A stretch of DNA of 64,000 bases from Isotricha intestinalis (lineage: Eukaryota; Ciliophora; Litostomatea; Vestibuliferida; Isotrichidae): NCBI GenBank assembly GCA_023807065.1, contig JAJJLU010000335.1, positions 39,826-103,825 of the forward strand, written 5' to 3'. The translations under genes were made by a program, and so were the position numbers. Below the pieces are notes generated by a model. That model was not told the origin of the DNA. It was given only the letters and a program-made list of their open reading frames with translations, and ran no database searches. Numbering within the stretch: the stretch's first letter is position 1; the number at the start of each line of letters is the position of its first letter. This document shows positions 9,978 through 19,196 of the stretch, piece by piece.

Positions 9978-10715
9978 ATGAATAAATTTGTTCTTGCTAC
10001 ATGTAAATTAAATAATTCTTTTGTTTTTGCAGAAGAAAAAATTATTGAATTATTTATTAAAAACAATAATGATTTCATTTTTGAAAAGATATATACTCAA
10101 TTAAATAATACTTCTAAATTATTTAAAGAATATCCCATATTATATTATAATGGTAGAATATTTGAAACAAAAAAAATATTAAAATTTTTTTTTGAATTAT
10201 TATTTGGATATATAAACTTTGAACATTTCGAATATTTATTAATTTTCTTATATAATGAATTTAGATATTTATATAAAGATAATTTATTAGGATTAACATC
10301 AAAATATATTTTAATCAATGAAAAAAGGAATATTGATATTATAAAGATATTAAATGATTATATTGAATTTTATAAAGATAAAAAAGAAAAAGTTTTCATT
10401 TATAATATAATTTTTTATTTTATTGAAGAATATCTTGTCTTTCAAAAAGGAAAAGAAAATGAAATTTTAATCGAATTAAAAAGACTTTTAAAATTAAATG
10501 CTGAAGAAATTAAAAATACATATAAAATATCAAATGAAACTTTAATAGAAGAAATAAGTGATAAATATTGTATAAAAAATCCTTTAAATAAAGATGAAAT
10601 ATTTATTGACCCTGATGAAATTGCTTCAAAGAATAATTGGAAAAATAATATTTTTTCATTAGGATTATTTTTAGGTTTTACTTCGATATTTTATTTAATT
10701 TCTTTAAAAAAATAA
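9978..10715 (+). CDS. Hypothetical helical protein with a C-terminal membrane anchor
   Basis: 245 residues, without a signal peptide. The body is rich in Phe, Ile, Leu, Lys and Asn, with helical stretches that are hydrophobic but carry charges, so they look like packed amphipathic helices. The last 20 residues form one hydrophobic segment (NIFSLGLFLGFTSIFYLISL) ending in KK. That arrangement predicts a tail-anchored protein facing the cytosol from the ER or mitochondrial outer membrane. The terminal Lys-Lys resembles an ER-retrieval signal only loosely, because the spacing is not that of KKxx. I do not recognise the family. It is convergent with the PAP2-like gene, 146 bp apart. Confidence 0.6.
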   Translation: MNKFVLATCKLNNSFVFAEEKIIELFIKNNNDFIFEKIYTQLNNTSKLFKEYPILYYNGRIFETKKILKFFFELLFGYINFEHFEYLLIFLYNEFRYLYKDNLLGLTSKYILINEKRNIDIIKILNDYIEFYKDKKEKVFIYNIIFYFIEEYLVFQKGKENEILIELKRLLKLNAEEIKNTYKISNETLIEEISDKYCIKNPLNKDEIFIDPDEIASKNNWKNNIFSLGLFLGFTSIFYLISLKK

Positions 10716-10861
10716 TTTAAACAAAGAATTGAAATTAAAATATAAACGCTGTTGAGAATAACAAATATTTATGATATTTTTCTCATATTCTTTCTTTTTT
10801 ATAATTAGAAAGTTATTAATTTACTTTTTTTTAATTAAATTAAATAAGATTTAATATTCAA

Positions 10862-12172
10862 TTATATGCTTTCTCTAAGCATGATGAAAAATGTCAAATT
10901 TGTAACTTTTAAATATTTTAAAATTTGCTTATAAGCAAAAAATGTACCAAATCCAATTAAATTCATTGTTAAAATTAATTTAACAAATATAACCAAAAAT
11001 ATATTATCATGCCAAGAAATAAATATAAATCCTAAAGATGAAAGAAATAATAAAATTATTATAAACACTAATCTTAATATTGAATGTAATAAAGAAGTAT
11101 GATTCCATTGAATTACTTTATTAAATGAAATTTGAGAAAAAATAGATTGATCATCATCTTCTTTTTCATCTTCTATTTCGAAATTATATTGAGCCCAATT
11201 ATTGAAATTTCTTTCAAATACTTTATGATATTCAAATTTCATTGCAGAAATTATTCCCACATTAGCAAAAAAAATACTAAAATTAATAAAAGCATCAAAA
11301 AAAAGAGATTGAATAAAATGTTTATTCGATATTAATGGAGAATTATTCAAAATATTTAACATTTTCATATAAGAATCATCAATAGGAGAAATTCTTTTTA
11401 AAACAAAAAAAATAAATATATAAACAAAGCAAATTCCCAAAAAACTCAGTCCTTGAAAATATATAGGATAATCTAATAAATATTTAATTTGTCTATAATC
11501 ATTTGAATATAAATTTAAAACATAAAATATAAAAAAATAAACAGCAATTGCTAATAAGAATGAAAAAAGAATTTGAGAAAGTGAATTAGAATAATATATC
11601 CAAGCCATATACATATGAAATAAAATCATAAATATAGTTAATAATCGGATTATAAGTTTGATTATAATTTTGCTTTCTTTTAAATTTTTATTTGATTGAA
11701 TAATTTTATGTAAAGTTAAATAAAAAGAAACTGAAATTAAAATATCACTTGATGGATTCCCATAACCAGATTGATAAACAAATTCCTTTGTATTACTTAA
11801 TATTTGTTCTGAAGATAATTTCCAAAATGGTCTTGGTGCTCTATATAAAATTTTTAATAAAGAAGAAATTAAATTTGTCAATTGTAAATTTAAGAATAAA
11901 ATTAAAATTTTATAAATATTACCGAAGTTATAAACAATAATTAACATTAAAAAAATTATAATCTTTGTATTTGAAATATTTTCATAAATTAAGAAAAAAA
12001 TTTTATTTATTATTGAGTTTTTATTGAGACTTTTTTTAATTTGAAGAATATATTTTTCTGATAAATTATTCAAATAATCATCAGTATAATGATGAAAACC
12101 AAAAATAATAATAATCATTATAATCAAAGAAATATAATGAGATTGTTCTCTTTTTTTCTTTTTTGTGTCCAT
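10862..12172 (-). CDS. PAP2-superfamily multi-pass membrane protein, catalytic site degenerate
   Basis: 436 residues with about ten hydrophobic segments. Motif C1 of the PAP2 (phosphatidic acid phosphatase type 2) family is visible as KILYRAPRP, matching KxxxxxxRP. The C2 region reads GYGNPSSDILIS; the family has PSGH, so the catalytic His is replaced by Asp. The C3 region, around YYSNSLSQILF, lacks the usual SR and His. The family normally dephosphorylates lipid phosphates, dolichyl pyrophosphate or sphingosine-1-phosphate in the ER or plasma membrane. This copy keeps the fold and phosphate-binding C1 but should be inactive. An acidic loop (EDEKEDDDQS) lies between the sixth and later membrane segments. 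The C-terminal third has extra membrane segments beyond a minimal PAP2 domain. Confidence 0.75.
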   Translation of the reverse strand: MDTKKKKREQSHYISLIIMIIIIFGFHHYTDDYLNNLSEKYILQIKKSLNKNSIINKIFFLIYENISNTKIIIFLMLIIVYNFGNIYKILILFLNLQLTNLISSLLKILYRAPRPFWKLSSEQILSNTKEFVYQSGYGNPSSDILISVSFYLTLHKIIQSNKNLKESKIIIKLIIRLLTIFMILFHMYMAWIYYSNSLSQILFSFLLAIAVYFFIFYVLNLYSNDYRQIKYLLDYPIYFQGLSFLGICFVYIFIFFVLKRISPIDDSYMKMLNILNNSPLISNKHFIQSLFFDAFINFSIFFANVGIISAMKFEYHKVFERNFNNWAQYNFEIEDEKEDDDQSIFSQISFNKVIQWNHTSLLHSILRLVFIIILLFLSSLGFIFISWHDNIFLVIFVKLILTMNLIGFGTFFAYKQILKYLKVTNLTFFIMLRESI

Positions 12173-12751
12173 TTTTAAAATTATTTTTTTTTAGAAAAAA
12201 AATAATTAATAATTCAAAAAAAAATCTAAAAGTTATTTATTAAATGATTTCTACTGAAATTTCTAAATCAATTCAACCTTATTTTGAAACAAAGATTCAA
12301 AATTTGTATTAATTAAATAGATAATATTTTTGAAAAAAGATAAATATTTTCAAATATTATAATTATATGAAGAATCAAATTTTTAAATAAAAAAGTAATT
12401 AAGAAAAAGATAGTTATAAAGGAGAAAAATTAATTAAAAAAATGAAAATTAATTTCTTCAGATTTTTAAAGCAAAAAAAAAAAGATAAATTTGTTTTATT
12501 TATAAAAATGGTCAAATAAATCTTTTATTTCTCTGACAACAGATATATTGTTTAAGATTTGATTATGTTGAATACTATAATTGGAATAAATAAATATTTA
12601 AAATATAAAAGAAGTTAATATAAAAGATACTTTAGAAATAATATATTTTACATAAATAAACATATTATTTTGTCATCAAAATTATGAAATATCAAATCAA
12701 TAATTATAAATAGTTTGATAAATTTATTTAAAAAATTAAAATATTTCCAAA
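12173..12751. other. Intergenic region
   Basis: About 580 bp between the start of the PAP2-like gene and the 3' end of the FHA gene. AT-rich; nothing recognised beyond the presumed promoter of the PAP2-like gene. Confidence 0.55.
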
Positions 12752-13808
12752 TTAAAATTCAAATTTTTCAGTTCCAGACTGAATATGACAAGAAAATAAA
12801 TTTGAATTAGCTTTAAATAACATTCCATCAATTATTTCCATTTCATCAAAAGCAAAAACCCAAGTACCATTTGTACTACCTTTTCCATTTTCATTTCCAT
12901 CTCTAATAAACCATCCTTTTTCTTCATCATAATGAATCATACAATGAACTCTTGATAACATTTTATCTTGTAAAACAACATCATCTTTTTCTCCTCTTCC
13001 AATAATATAATCTTTTTTTATTTTATGTTTAAAAGTAATTGGTTGATATTTAATTGAACCGGAATAAGCTTTTAACAATAAATTTTTTTCACTTGGTTCA
13101 TCTTTATCTTCAATAAAAGTAAAAACCAAATAAGAATCTCCTATATTTACTAATGAATTTTCTACTAAATAATAATCATCTGTTATTTTTATAAAAGTTC
13201 CATTTCCTACTTCTAAATCTTTTATTGTGTAATTATTATTTATTGGATTGTATGTTATTTTAAAATATATTCCTTCGTTATTTAAATTTTGTTGACCTTC
13301 TATTTTTGTATTTGATTGAAAAAGTGGATTTGGAGGAAGCAAATAATCAACTTTTAAGTTTTCTAAATTTGTTTGATAACCAAAAAATACTTCATTTAAT
13401 TTATCTTTATCCTTCCTTTTTGAACCAATTAATCCTTTTGGTGTTATTATTATTGTTTCTCCTTTTTGTATTGTTGCTGAATTTTCGATTACTAATTTTA
13501 AAATTTTTATTGACAAATTATTGTCTATAAATGAATCTAAAGGGACTCCAAATTGATTTTCTTTTTCATTTTTAACATTTTCTGATTGAAATATTTCTAC
13601 ATTATTATTATTATTGTGGTTTGAATTTTTATCAGTATGGAAATAAACATCTTTATTATTTTCTTTTTTCATTTCTTTTTCTTCTATGGGTTGTTGGTTG
13701 ATTTTTTTATTAAAAGGTAATTCACTATTTGTAAAACTATTTAAATTTTCTATATTACAACACTAAAAATTTAATTAAAGAAATTAATGATACATTTACA
13801 TTTCCCAT
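12752..13808 (-). CDS. FHA-domain protein with an N-myristoyl/palmitoyl signal, two exons
   Basis: 339 residues after splicing. Exon 1 (13800-13808) is only ATG-GGA-AAT; a 37-nt intron (13763-13799) follows; exon 2 is 12752-13762. The join gives MGNCCNIENL, a typical N-myristoylation plus palmitoylation signal (Gly2, Cys4, Cys5). This was found because the frame stays open upstream of the first exon-2 ATG (13672) up to a TAG-type acceptor. The C-terminal 90 residues are an FHA phosphothreonine-binding domain: YIIGRGEKDDVVL, LSRVHCMI, then DGNENGKGSTNGTWV, with the conserved GRG, SxxH and NGT residues. It should bind phosphothreonine peptides at a membrane. The middle region (about 90-250) may be a second beta-rich domain. 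Related acylated FHA proteins are known in ciliates. Confidence 0.85.
13763..13799 (-). other. Spliceosomal intron, 37 nt
   Basis: Donor GTAAAT and acceptor TTTTTAG on the minus strand. Removal joins MGN to CCNIENL in frame; without it the frame meets a stop. Confidence 0.8.
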
Positions 13809-14183
13809 ATTTCCAATTTACAATATATTTTTAAATATTAATAAATTTTATTTAATTTTATTTCTTAAATAATCTTTAATTGGAAGATTTTTAAAGGAAA
13901 AAGTATATAATTGTTGGATAAAAATCCATCCTAGAAGTAAATTAGTCAATTACTATTGAATTTCATTTGTACTATAATTAATTCCTTATCATTAATTAAT
14001 GTTATCTTAAATAAAGAATGCATAAAGTATAAATTCATATTAATATTGATATAAAATTTTAAGTTTAATTGGTAAATATAATTAAATTTAAATATATTAT
14101 TATTTTTTTAGTTGAAAAAGTAATTAAAAGTATTTAAATAACAACTAAAAAAATAAAGTAAAAAAATCAACTAGAAAAACCAC
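13809..14183. other. Intergenic region between divergent genes
   Basis: About 375 bp between the FHA gene start and the cyclin start. AT-rich, presumably promoter DNA; nothing else recognised. Confidence 0.55.
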
Positions 14184-15209
14184 ATGCCAAAAAACAAAAC
14201 AAAAAGGAAAAATTTTTCAGTACCAAAAGAAAAAGAATCAAATGAAACAAAAGAAGAACAAGTAAAAAATTATATAAAAGCATTAATAAAATATATTAAA
14301 AATGAAAATATGAAAAATTTCAAAACAAAAAATAACAAAAAGAAAACATATCAACCCTCAGTTACAGATATAACAGATAATGATACAAAATTAATTCAAT
14401 TTTATGGTCCTCAAATTTATGCATATTCACTTGAATTAGATGTAAATTTTTCCCATGATTTTATAAGAAAACATTCATTTAATTCAATAATGAGAATAAA
14501 AATGATAGATTGGATGATGCAAATATTTAATTCATATAATTCAGAACCAAGCTCTTTTTTTTGTGCTGTTCATTATTTTGATAATTTTATTTCGAAAAGT
14601 AGGAAAAATATATATGATGAAGATATCCATTTGATAGGTATTTGTTGTATTTTTTTAGCTTCAAAAATGGAAGATATAATTCCACTTCATTTAGATCAAG
14701 TTTGTGAAAAAATTGCACATAATAAATTTAAATCAAGAGTAATTTCTTTTAAGGAAAGAGATATTTTATCTACTTTTAATTGGGATTTAGTTATTGTAAC
14801 TTCATATAATTTTATTCGTACTTTTATTTATGATTTTTATATTAATAATTTGAAAAGAATTGAAAAATTAAATATGAAATATTATACTAGTTTATTAGAA
14901 TATATTTGTATTTATTTAGCGAAAATGGTCTGTCTTGATGAAAAATATTGTATTTATCCTTATTCACTTAAAGCAATTTGTATTATTGTTGCTTCTTTTG
15001 ATATTTTATGTGCCAATAGTAAAAAAATAAGTGAGGAAATTGAAAATTTTTTAAAACAATGGATTATTTTTCTAATTAAATCAAGTTCTTATACTTTAAA
15101 TATTATTAAGGAATTATATCGAAAAATTATAGAATCTTATCAAAATGTAAATTCATTTAATGAAATCGCTCCTGCTTTAAATCAAATTCATAAATTAGAA
15201 TATGATTGA
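14184..15209 (+). CDS. Cyclin (A/B-like cyclin box)
   Basis: 341 residues ending at a TGA. A basic N-terminal tail (to about 60) is followed by a cyclin N-domain: the helix 1 signature MRIKMIDWMMQI (family MRxxLVDWL) sits near residue 110, then SFFCAVHYFDNFI, then IGICCIFLASKMED (family L...A.K.EE) with the conserved Lys and Glu. A second cyclin fold follows, from about residue 215 to 315, with the helix YSLKAICIIVASFDIL. It should bind and activate a CDK. The fit is to mitotic-type cyclins, but the residues are too divergent to call A or B. I see no destruction box of RxxLxxxxN type in the N-terminal tail. Confidence 0.85.
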   Translation: MPKNKTKRKNFSVPKEKESNETKEEQVKNYIKALIKYIKNENMKNFKTKNNKKKTYQPSVTDITDNDTKLIQFYGPQIYAYSLELDVNFSHDFIRKHSFNSIMRIKMIDWMMQIFNSYNSEPSSFFCAVHYFDNFISKSRKNIYDEDIHLIGICCIFLASKMEDIIPLHLDQVCEKIAHNKFKSRVISFKERDILSTFNWDLVIVTSYNFIRTFIYDFYINNLKRIEKLNMKYYTSLLEYICIYLAKMVCLDEKYCIYPYSLKAICIIVASFDILCANSKKISEEIENFLKQWIIFLIKSSSYTLNIIKELYRKIIESYQNVNSFNEIAPALNQIHKLEYD

Positions 15210-15367
15210 TTTGAATTAAGAATATAAATCCATGTGTATATAGTTTATATTTTTAAAAAGAATTTAAAATATTTAATTAATGAAAATATATATAAATTTT
15301 TATAAATAAATAAGAACATTTAAAAAAATAGAAATACAAATTCATTCTACTTTTTTATTTATAAAAA

Positions 15368-16081
15368 TCAATTAAACTCTCTATTATCTTGAAAATATTT
15401 TTTAAAAATTCCATCTTCTCCAGCCCAAATTTTTTTTTTTAAAGCATAAGATTTTAAAGGACTTCTACAACAACACATTAAAATTTTATCATAGAAAGTT
15501 GGTCTTCTATAATGAATAACTTCACTTGAATTATCTGAATTATTACTAAATGAAGGTCTTTTTATTGTTGATTTATCTATTTCTTCTAAAATTGTATGTT
15601 TTTCTTTAGATAAATCATTTTTTTTTGATAAATTAAATTTTTCCTTTACTTTCTTTATATGAAGATTATGAATAAAGTTATCATATTTTTTTAATTTATC
15701 TTTTATATCTTTCATTTCTAATTGTCCATGTTTTTTTCTATTTAATCTTTTTATCAACATATAAAGATAATTATCTGAATTTAAATTTATTTGATTTTCA
15801 TATTCAATTTGTTTTGTTGATGAAAGAATATATGGTCTAATTAAAATAACATTATTTTCAACAATATTTTTTTCAGATTCCTTTAAATTTACTTTCTTAG
15901 GATTAAAAATAAACTTTTGAATTTTTTCTTCTTCTTCATCTAAATTATAATTATGATTATTATAGTCATTAATAAAATTAATTTCTTCTTGATTAAATAG
16001 CTTTACATTTCTTTTCTTTTTTATATTTTCAATCAAATCATCAATTCCTTTTTCCCCTTCATCATTAAATTCTTTTTCCAT
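15368..16081 (-). CDS. Hypothetical charged protein with a C-terminal CCC motif
   Basis: 237 residues, rich in Lys, Asn, Glu and Asp. The first 150 residues look mostly helical and partly disordered. The C-terminal 50 residues are more ordered and hold a cluster of three cysteines (LMCCCRSPLKSYALKK) and WAGEDGIFKKYF. The three-Cys cluster beside basic residues could be a palmitoylation site that ties the C-terminal part to a membrane, but this is inference. I do not recognise a family. The start at 16081 lies only 26 bp from the 3' end of the next gene on the same strand. Confidence 0.65.
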   Translation of the reverse strand: MEKEFNDEGEKGIDDLIENIKKKRNVKLFNQEEINFINDYNNHNYNLDEEEEKIQKFIFNPKKVNLKESEKNIVENNVILIRPYILSSTKQIEYENQINLNSDNYLYMLIKRLNRKKHGQLEMKDIKDKLKKYDNFIHNLHIKKVKEKFNLSKKNDLSKEKHTILEEIDKSTIKRPSFSNNSDNSSEVIHYRRPTFYDKILMCCCRSPLKSYALKKKIWAGEDGIFKKYFQDNREFN

Positions 16082-16107
16082 TTAATTAATAAAAATAAAA
16101 TTATAAA

Positions 16108-17235
16108 TTAATTAAAAATTTCACTTATATATATTATTTCAGCTTTAGATCTATCATTCCTAACATGAACAAATAAATAAGGATCCCCAGATTTATTAGA
16201 ATCATCAATATGAATACTTGAGCCTAAACTAACATCATTAATACTATATTTTAAATCTCCATTTTTAAAATTAATTGTCATGAAATCTCCGGCTTTTAAT
16301 TTTCTAAATTTAGTAAAGCAATTTTTCCATCCATTATTTTTAGTATAAAATTGCATTAAATCTTCTAAAATACAATAAATATCATATTGAGGACAATTAG
16401 CATCAGTTTGTTCATTAATAATATCATTTGAAAATGATATTCCAGTTCTTATCCAATCAACACTAATAAAATATAATTTTATTTCAAAATTTTTAGGTAA
16501 AGGATATTTAGAACAATTATATATTCCAGATGTAAATCTGGTATTATTTTGAAATAAGTAACATGTTTGTTTACATTCTAAATTTTTTTGTTCATTTAAA
16601 CATCTTAAACAAATTGATTTATTACATATACATCTTCTTAAATTTTCACTTGATCCACAATAACCACAATCTAAAATAAAAAATGTTTTTTCTTTATTAT
16701 GTTCTTCTAAATGATTTTCAAAGTCTTTTTTACATATCATACATTGACAAAAACCACATTTAAAATTTAAAAAATTACATTCTTTCTTTAAATGTTCTTT
16801 TAACATTTTAAAATGACCTTCGAAATTACAAGGTTTATTTGGACATTTAATTTTTTGAAATTCACATTTTGATTCATGTTCAACAATATTCCAATAATTA
16901 TTTTCATAATTACATTCAGGATAATTTTTACATTTTAATTTTATAATATCTAATATTAATCTATTATTTTTTTTTACTTTTGAAAGTTTTATATTATTAC
17001 ATCCTGAAGGGCAAACTGTTTTTAATTTGGAATATTGATTTATGCAATCTTCACAAAATAAGATTCCACATGTTTCACATTCTCTTGGATTATACGTTAT
17101 TTCATTACAAAGAGGACATTTTACTACATCTTTTATTAATGATATATCATTTAAATTTAATATTCTATCTGAAGGAATTCCACTTTTAATTAGTGATAAT
17201 TGATTATAAATTTCTGGGGTTATAACCACTGACAT
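16108..17235 (-). CDS. RING/TRAF-type zinc-finger protein, probable E3 ubiquitin ligase, with SPRY-like C-terminus
   Basis: 375 residues. Residues about 38-80 form a RING finger (CPLCNEITYNPRECETCG, then FCEDC, then CPSGC), with the zinc ligands in order. Residues about 95-185 hold two TRAF-type zinc fingers (C-x4-C..H-x3-C pattern: CKNYPEC, EHESKCEF; CPNKPC, EHLKKEC), followed by another Cys/His-rich stretch to about 235. The C-terminal 130 residues contain the pattern GDFMTINFKNGDLKYSIN and then SGDPYLFVHV, which fits a SPRY/B30.2-like or related beta-sandwich. RING-TRAF proteins usually attach ubiquitin, with the beta domain selecting the substrate. The gene faces the one at 17314 across 78 bp. 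Confidence 0.8.
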   Translation of the reverse strand: MSVVITPEIYNQLSLIKSGIPSDRILNLNDISLIKDVVKCPLCNEITYNPRECETCGILFCEDCINQYSKLKTVCPSGCNNIKLSKVKKNNRLILDIIKLKCKNYPECNYENNYWNIVEHESKCEFQKIKCPNKPCNFEGHFKMLKEHLKKECNFLNFKCGFCQCMICKKDFENHLEEHNKEKTFFILDCGYCGSSENLRRCICNKSICLRCLNEQKNLECKQTCYLFQNNTRFTSGIYNCSKYPLPKNFEIKLYFISVDWIRTGISFSNDIINEQTDANCPQYDIYCILEDLMQFYTKNNGWKNCFTKFRKLKAGDFMTINFKNGDLKYSINDVSLGSSIHIDDSNKSGDPYLFVHVRNDRSKAEIIYISEIFN

Positions 17236-17313
17236 TTATATATTTTATTATATTATATTTTTTTAAAATTTGTTAAATTCTTTTATTTTTTATTATTTAG
17301 TTGATTTAATAAT
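17236..17313. promoter_or_regulatory. Probable shared bidirectional promoter (78 bp)
   Basis: Only 78 bp separate two divergent start codons, so both promoters must overlap here or extend into coding DNA. AT-rich; no named motif is visible. Confidence 0.4.
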
Positions 17314-17925
17314 ATGGAAAATAAGAAAAGTTATTTGAATGAAAATGTAGAAAAATGGTTAAAGAATATTAATTCTTTGATGATTAAACAAATAGATGAT
17401 TATAGTAAAGTTAGAAAATCTTTTACTTCTAAAAGAAGAATAAATTTAGATAATGATTTAGGAGATAAAAAAATGCATAAAATTTTGAAAATGATTGAAG
17501 ATGATGATGATTATCAAAAATATAGAAGTTTAACTGAAAAGAAAAATAAAATTAATAAATTAAATTTTTTTTCTAAACAAGTTAATATAAATATTATACC
17601 TACAAAACCTTTAAAAACAAATTTATTAGAAAAAAGTGAATTTAGATCTAAAAAATTATTTCCATGTAAAATTGACGAAAAACTTTTTATTAAATATAAA
17701 AATATGGTGAAAAAAACAAATAAAGAAATTATTGAATTTGAGCAGGATTTTTCTTCTTCTGATTCTTATGATTCTGATTTCCTTGATATTGACGAAACAA
17801 ATTTAGAAAAGAAAATAAATAAAATAAAAAAAAATGAATTGAGTAACAAAGATTATGATATAAAAAATGATATAAGAAACATTATTATTATGTTAGATAA
17901 AATAAAATGTCAAAATGAACAATAA
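17314..17925 (+). CDS. Hypothetical Lys/Asp-rich protein
   Basis: 203 residues, hydrophilic, without a signal peptide, membrane segment or cysteine motif. Residues 1-90 and 160-200 look helical. An acidic Ser/Asp stretch (SSSDSYDSDFLDIDETN) near residue 150 would suit casein kinase phosphorylation. I do not recognise a family. The start ATG at 17314 is the first in the frame, and its upstream region is shared with the divergent RING/TRAF gene, so the two may be expressed together. Confidence 0.6.
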   Translation: MENKKSYLNENVEKWLKNINSLMIKQIDDYSKVRKSFTSKRRINLDNDLGDKKMHKILKMIEDDDDYQKYRSLTEKKNKINKLNFFSKQVNINIIPTKPLKTNLLEKSEFRSKKLFPCKIDEKLFIKYKNMVKKTNKEIIEFEQDFSSSDSYDSDFLDIDETNLEKKINKIKKNELSNKDYDIKNDIRNIIIMLDKIKCQNEQ

Positions 17926-18120
17926 TAATTTAAAAATATAAAAATAATATAATTATATATGTAAAGTATTAAATAAAATATAAAATTTAATTTTTCACTT
18001 AAAAAATTAAAAAGAAAACAATTTTTTTAATTAATTAAAAAAATAATAAAAAATAATTAACCCTATAACAATTATAAATAATAATAATTTAAAATTCTTT
18101 AAATAAATAAAATAATTATC

Positions 18121-19119
18121 CTAAACTTTCCTTCCATAAACTTTTTTTTCAATATCAGCATAAATATTAAGTTTATTATATCCAGAACATAAAGAAATAA
18201 TCTCAGGATATTTTTCAGGATCATCTAAAGTTTCCAAAGTATTCATATGAGCTTTAATAAAATCTTTAACCTCATTATATTTACTATAAACATTTCCAAA
18301 ATAATCTTCTTCTAAAATAACATTTCTAAAAGTAATCATTTCTTCTTTAATTTTTTTAACTAATTCTTGATCTAAATCTTTTTCCATTTTAAGTGAATTC
18401 ACAGAAGCTTTTTGACCAAAAGTACAAAACATTAAATCAGTTAAATCTCCAGTTTCACTATCAAATATTGCAATATGACCTTCTTTAAATTCATCATCTT
18501 CAATTTTTCCTTTAATTAATCTATCAGTAGAAGAATAAAACATAGCATTATTATCAGTTTTTTTCCCATTTTCACCAAATTCACCATAATATAAATAATA
18601 ATTATCTTCTTTTTTAGATAAGTAAGTTCCTCTTTTATATTTATCTTCATCAATTAAACCTATAAATGTATCAAAATTAGTTTTTTCAAAATCTTTATTT
18701 CCTTGTTCTTCTTCTACCCATAGATAACAACCATGATTATCTTTTTTATTATTTTTCCAAAAACCATAATATACTTCTTTTTTTAAAATACCATCAACTC
18801 TATCAGGTTCCCAAAAATATATTCCATGAGTATTTCTTTTATCTCCTCTATAATATCCAAAAAATTTATCTCCATTTGCAAAATCATTAAAACCATATCC
18901 TTCTCTTTGAAAATTATCATTTAATACTCCTACAAATGTTACATTTTCTCTATTTATTTGAGTTATATAATGATTTGAATTTTCTTCTCCTTCCCATTTT
19001 CTTAACATTATTCCATCTTTTTCATATTTTCCATCTTTTTTAATTGATTCTTCTATTTCAAAGACATTTAATTCTATAAAATCATTTTGAGTAGGTTTCA
19101 TTTCTTTTGTTTCTGACAT
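18121..19119 (-). CDS. MORN-repeat protein
   Basis: 332 residues. Residues about 65-215 contain several MORN-type repeats (family pattern GxGxxxxxxGdxYeGxw): REGYGFNDFANGDKFFGYY, THGIYFWEPD...YYGFWKNN, NHGCYLWVEEEQGN, and later KRGTYLSKKEDNYYLYYGEF. They are looser than typical. The C-terminal 90 residues form a helical region (about 240-330). MORN proteins act as membrane-associated or axonemal scaffolds; in protists many belong to basal bodies, radial spokes or the cell cortex. The gene is head to head with SAS-6 over 77 bp, which supports a cytoskeletal role, though only by context. Confidence 0.8.
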   Translation of the reverse strand: MSETKEMKPTQNDFIELNVFEIEESIKKDGKYEKDGIMLRKWEGEENSNHYITQINRENVTFVGVLNDNFQREGYGFNDFANGDKFFGYYRGDKRNTHGIYFWEPDRVDGILKKEVYYGFWKNNKKDNHGCYLWVEEEQGNKDFEKTNFDTFIGLIDEDKYKRGTYLSKKEDNYYLYYGEFGENGKKTDNNAMFYSSTDRLIKGKIEDDEFKEGHIAIFDSETGDLTDLMFCTFGQKASVNSLKMEKDLDQELVKKIKEEMITFRNVILEEDYFGNVYSKYNEVKDFIKAHMNTLETLDDPEKYPEIISLCSGYNKLNIYADIEKKVYGRKV

Positions 19120-19196
19120 TTTCTTGAATATTTTAAATTACTTCTTTTAAATTCAATCAAAAATAATATAAAAAATTTTTTATTTAATATTTAAAA
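19120..19196. promoter_or_regulatory. Probable shared bidirectional promoter (77 bp) of the MORN and SAS-6 genes
   Basis: 77 bp of AT-rich DNA separate the two divergent start codons, the tightest divergent pair in the window. Confidence 0.4.
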
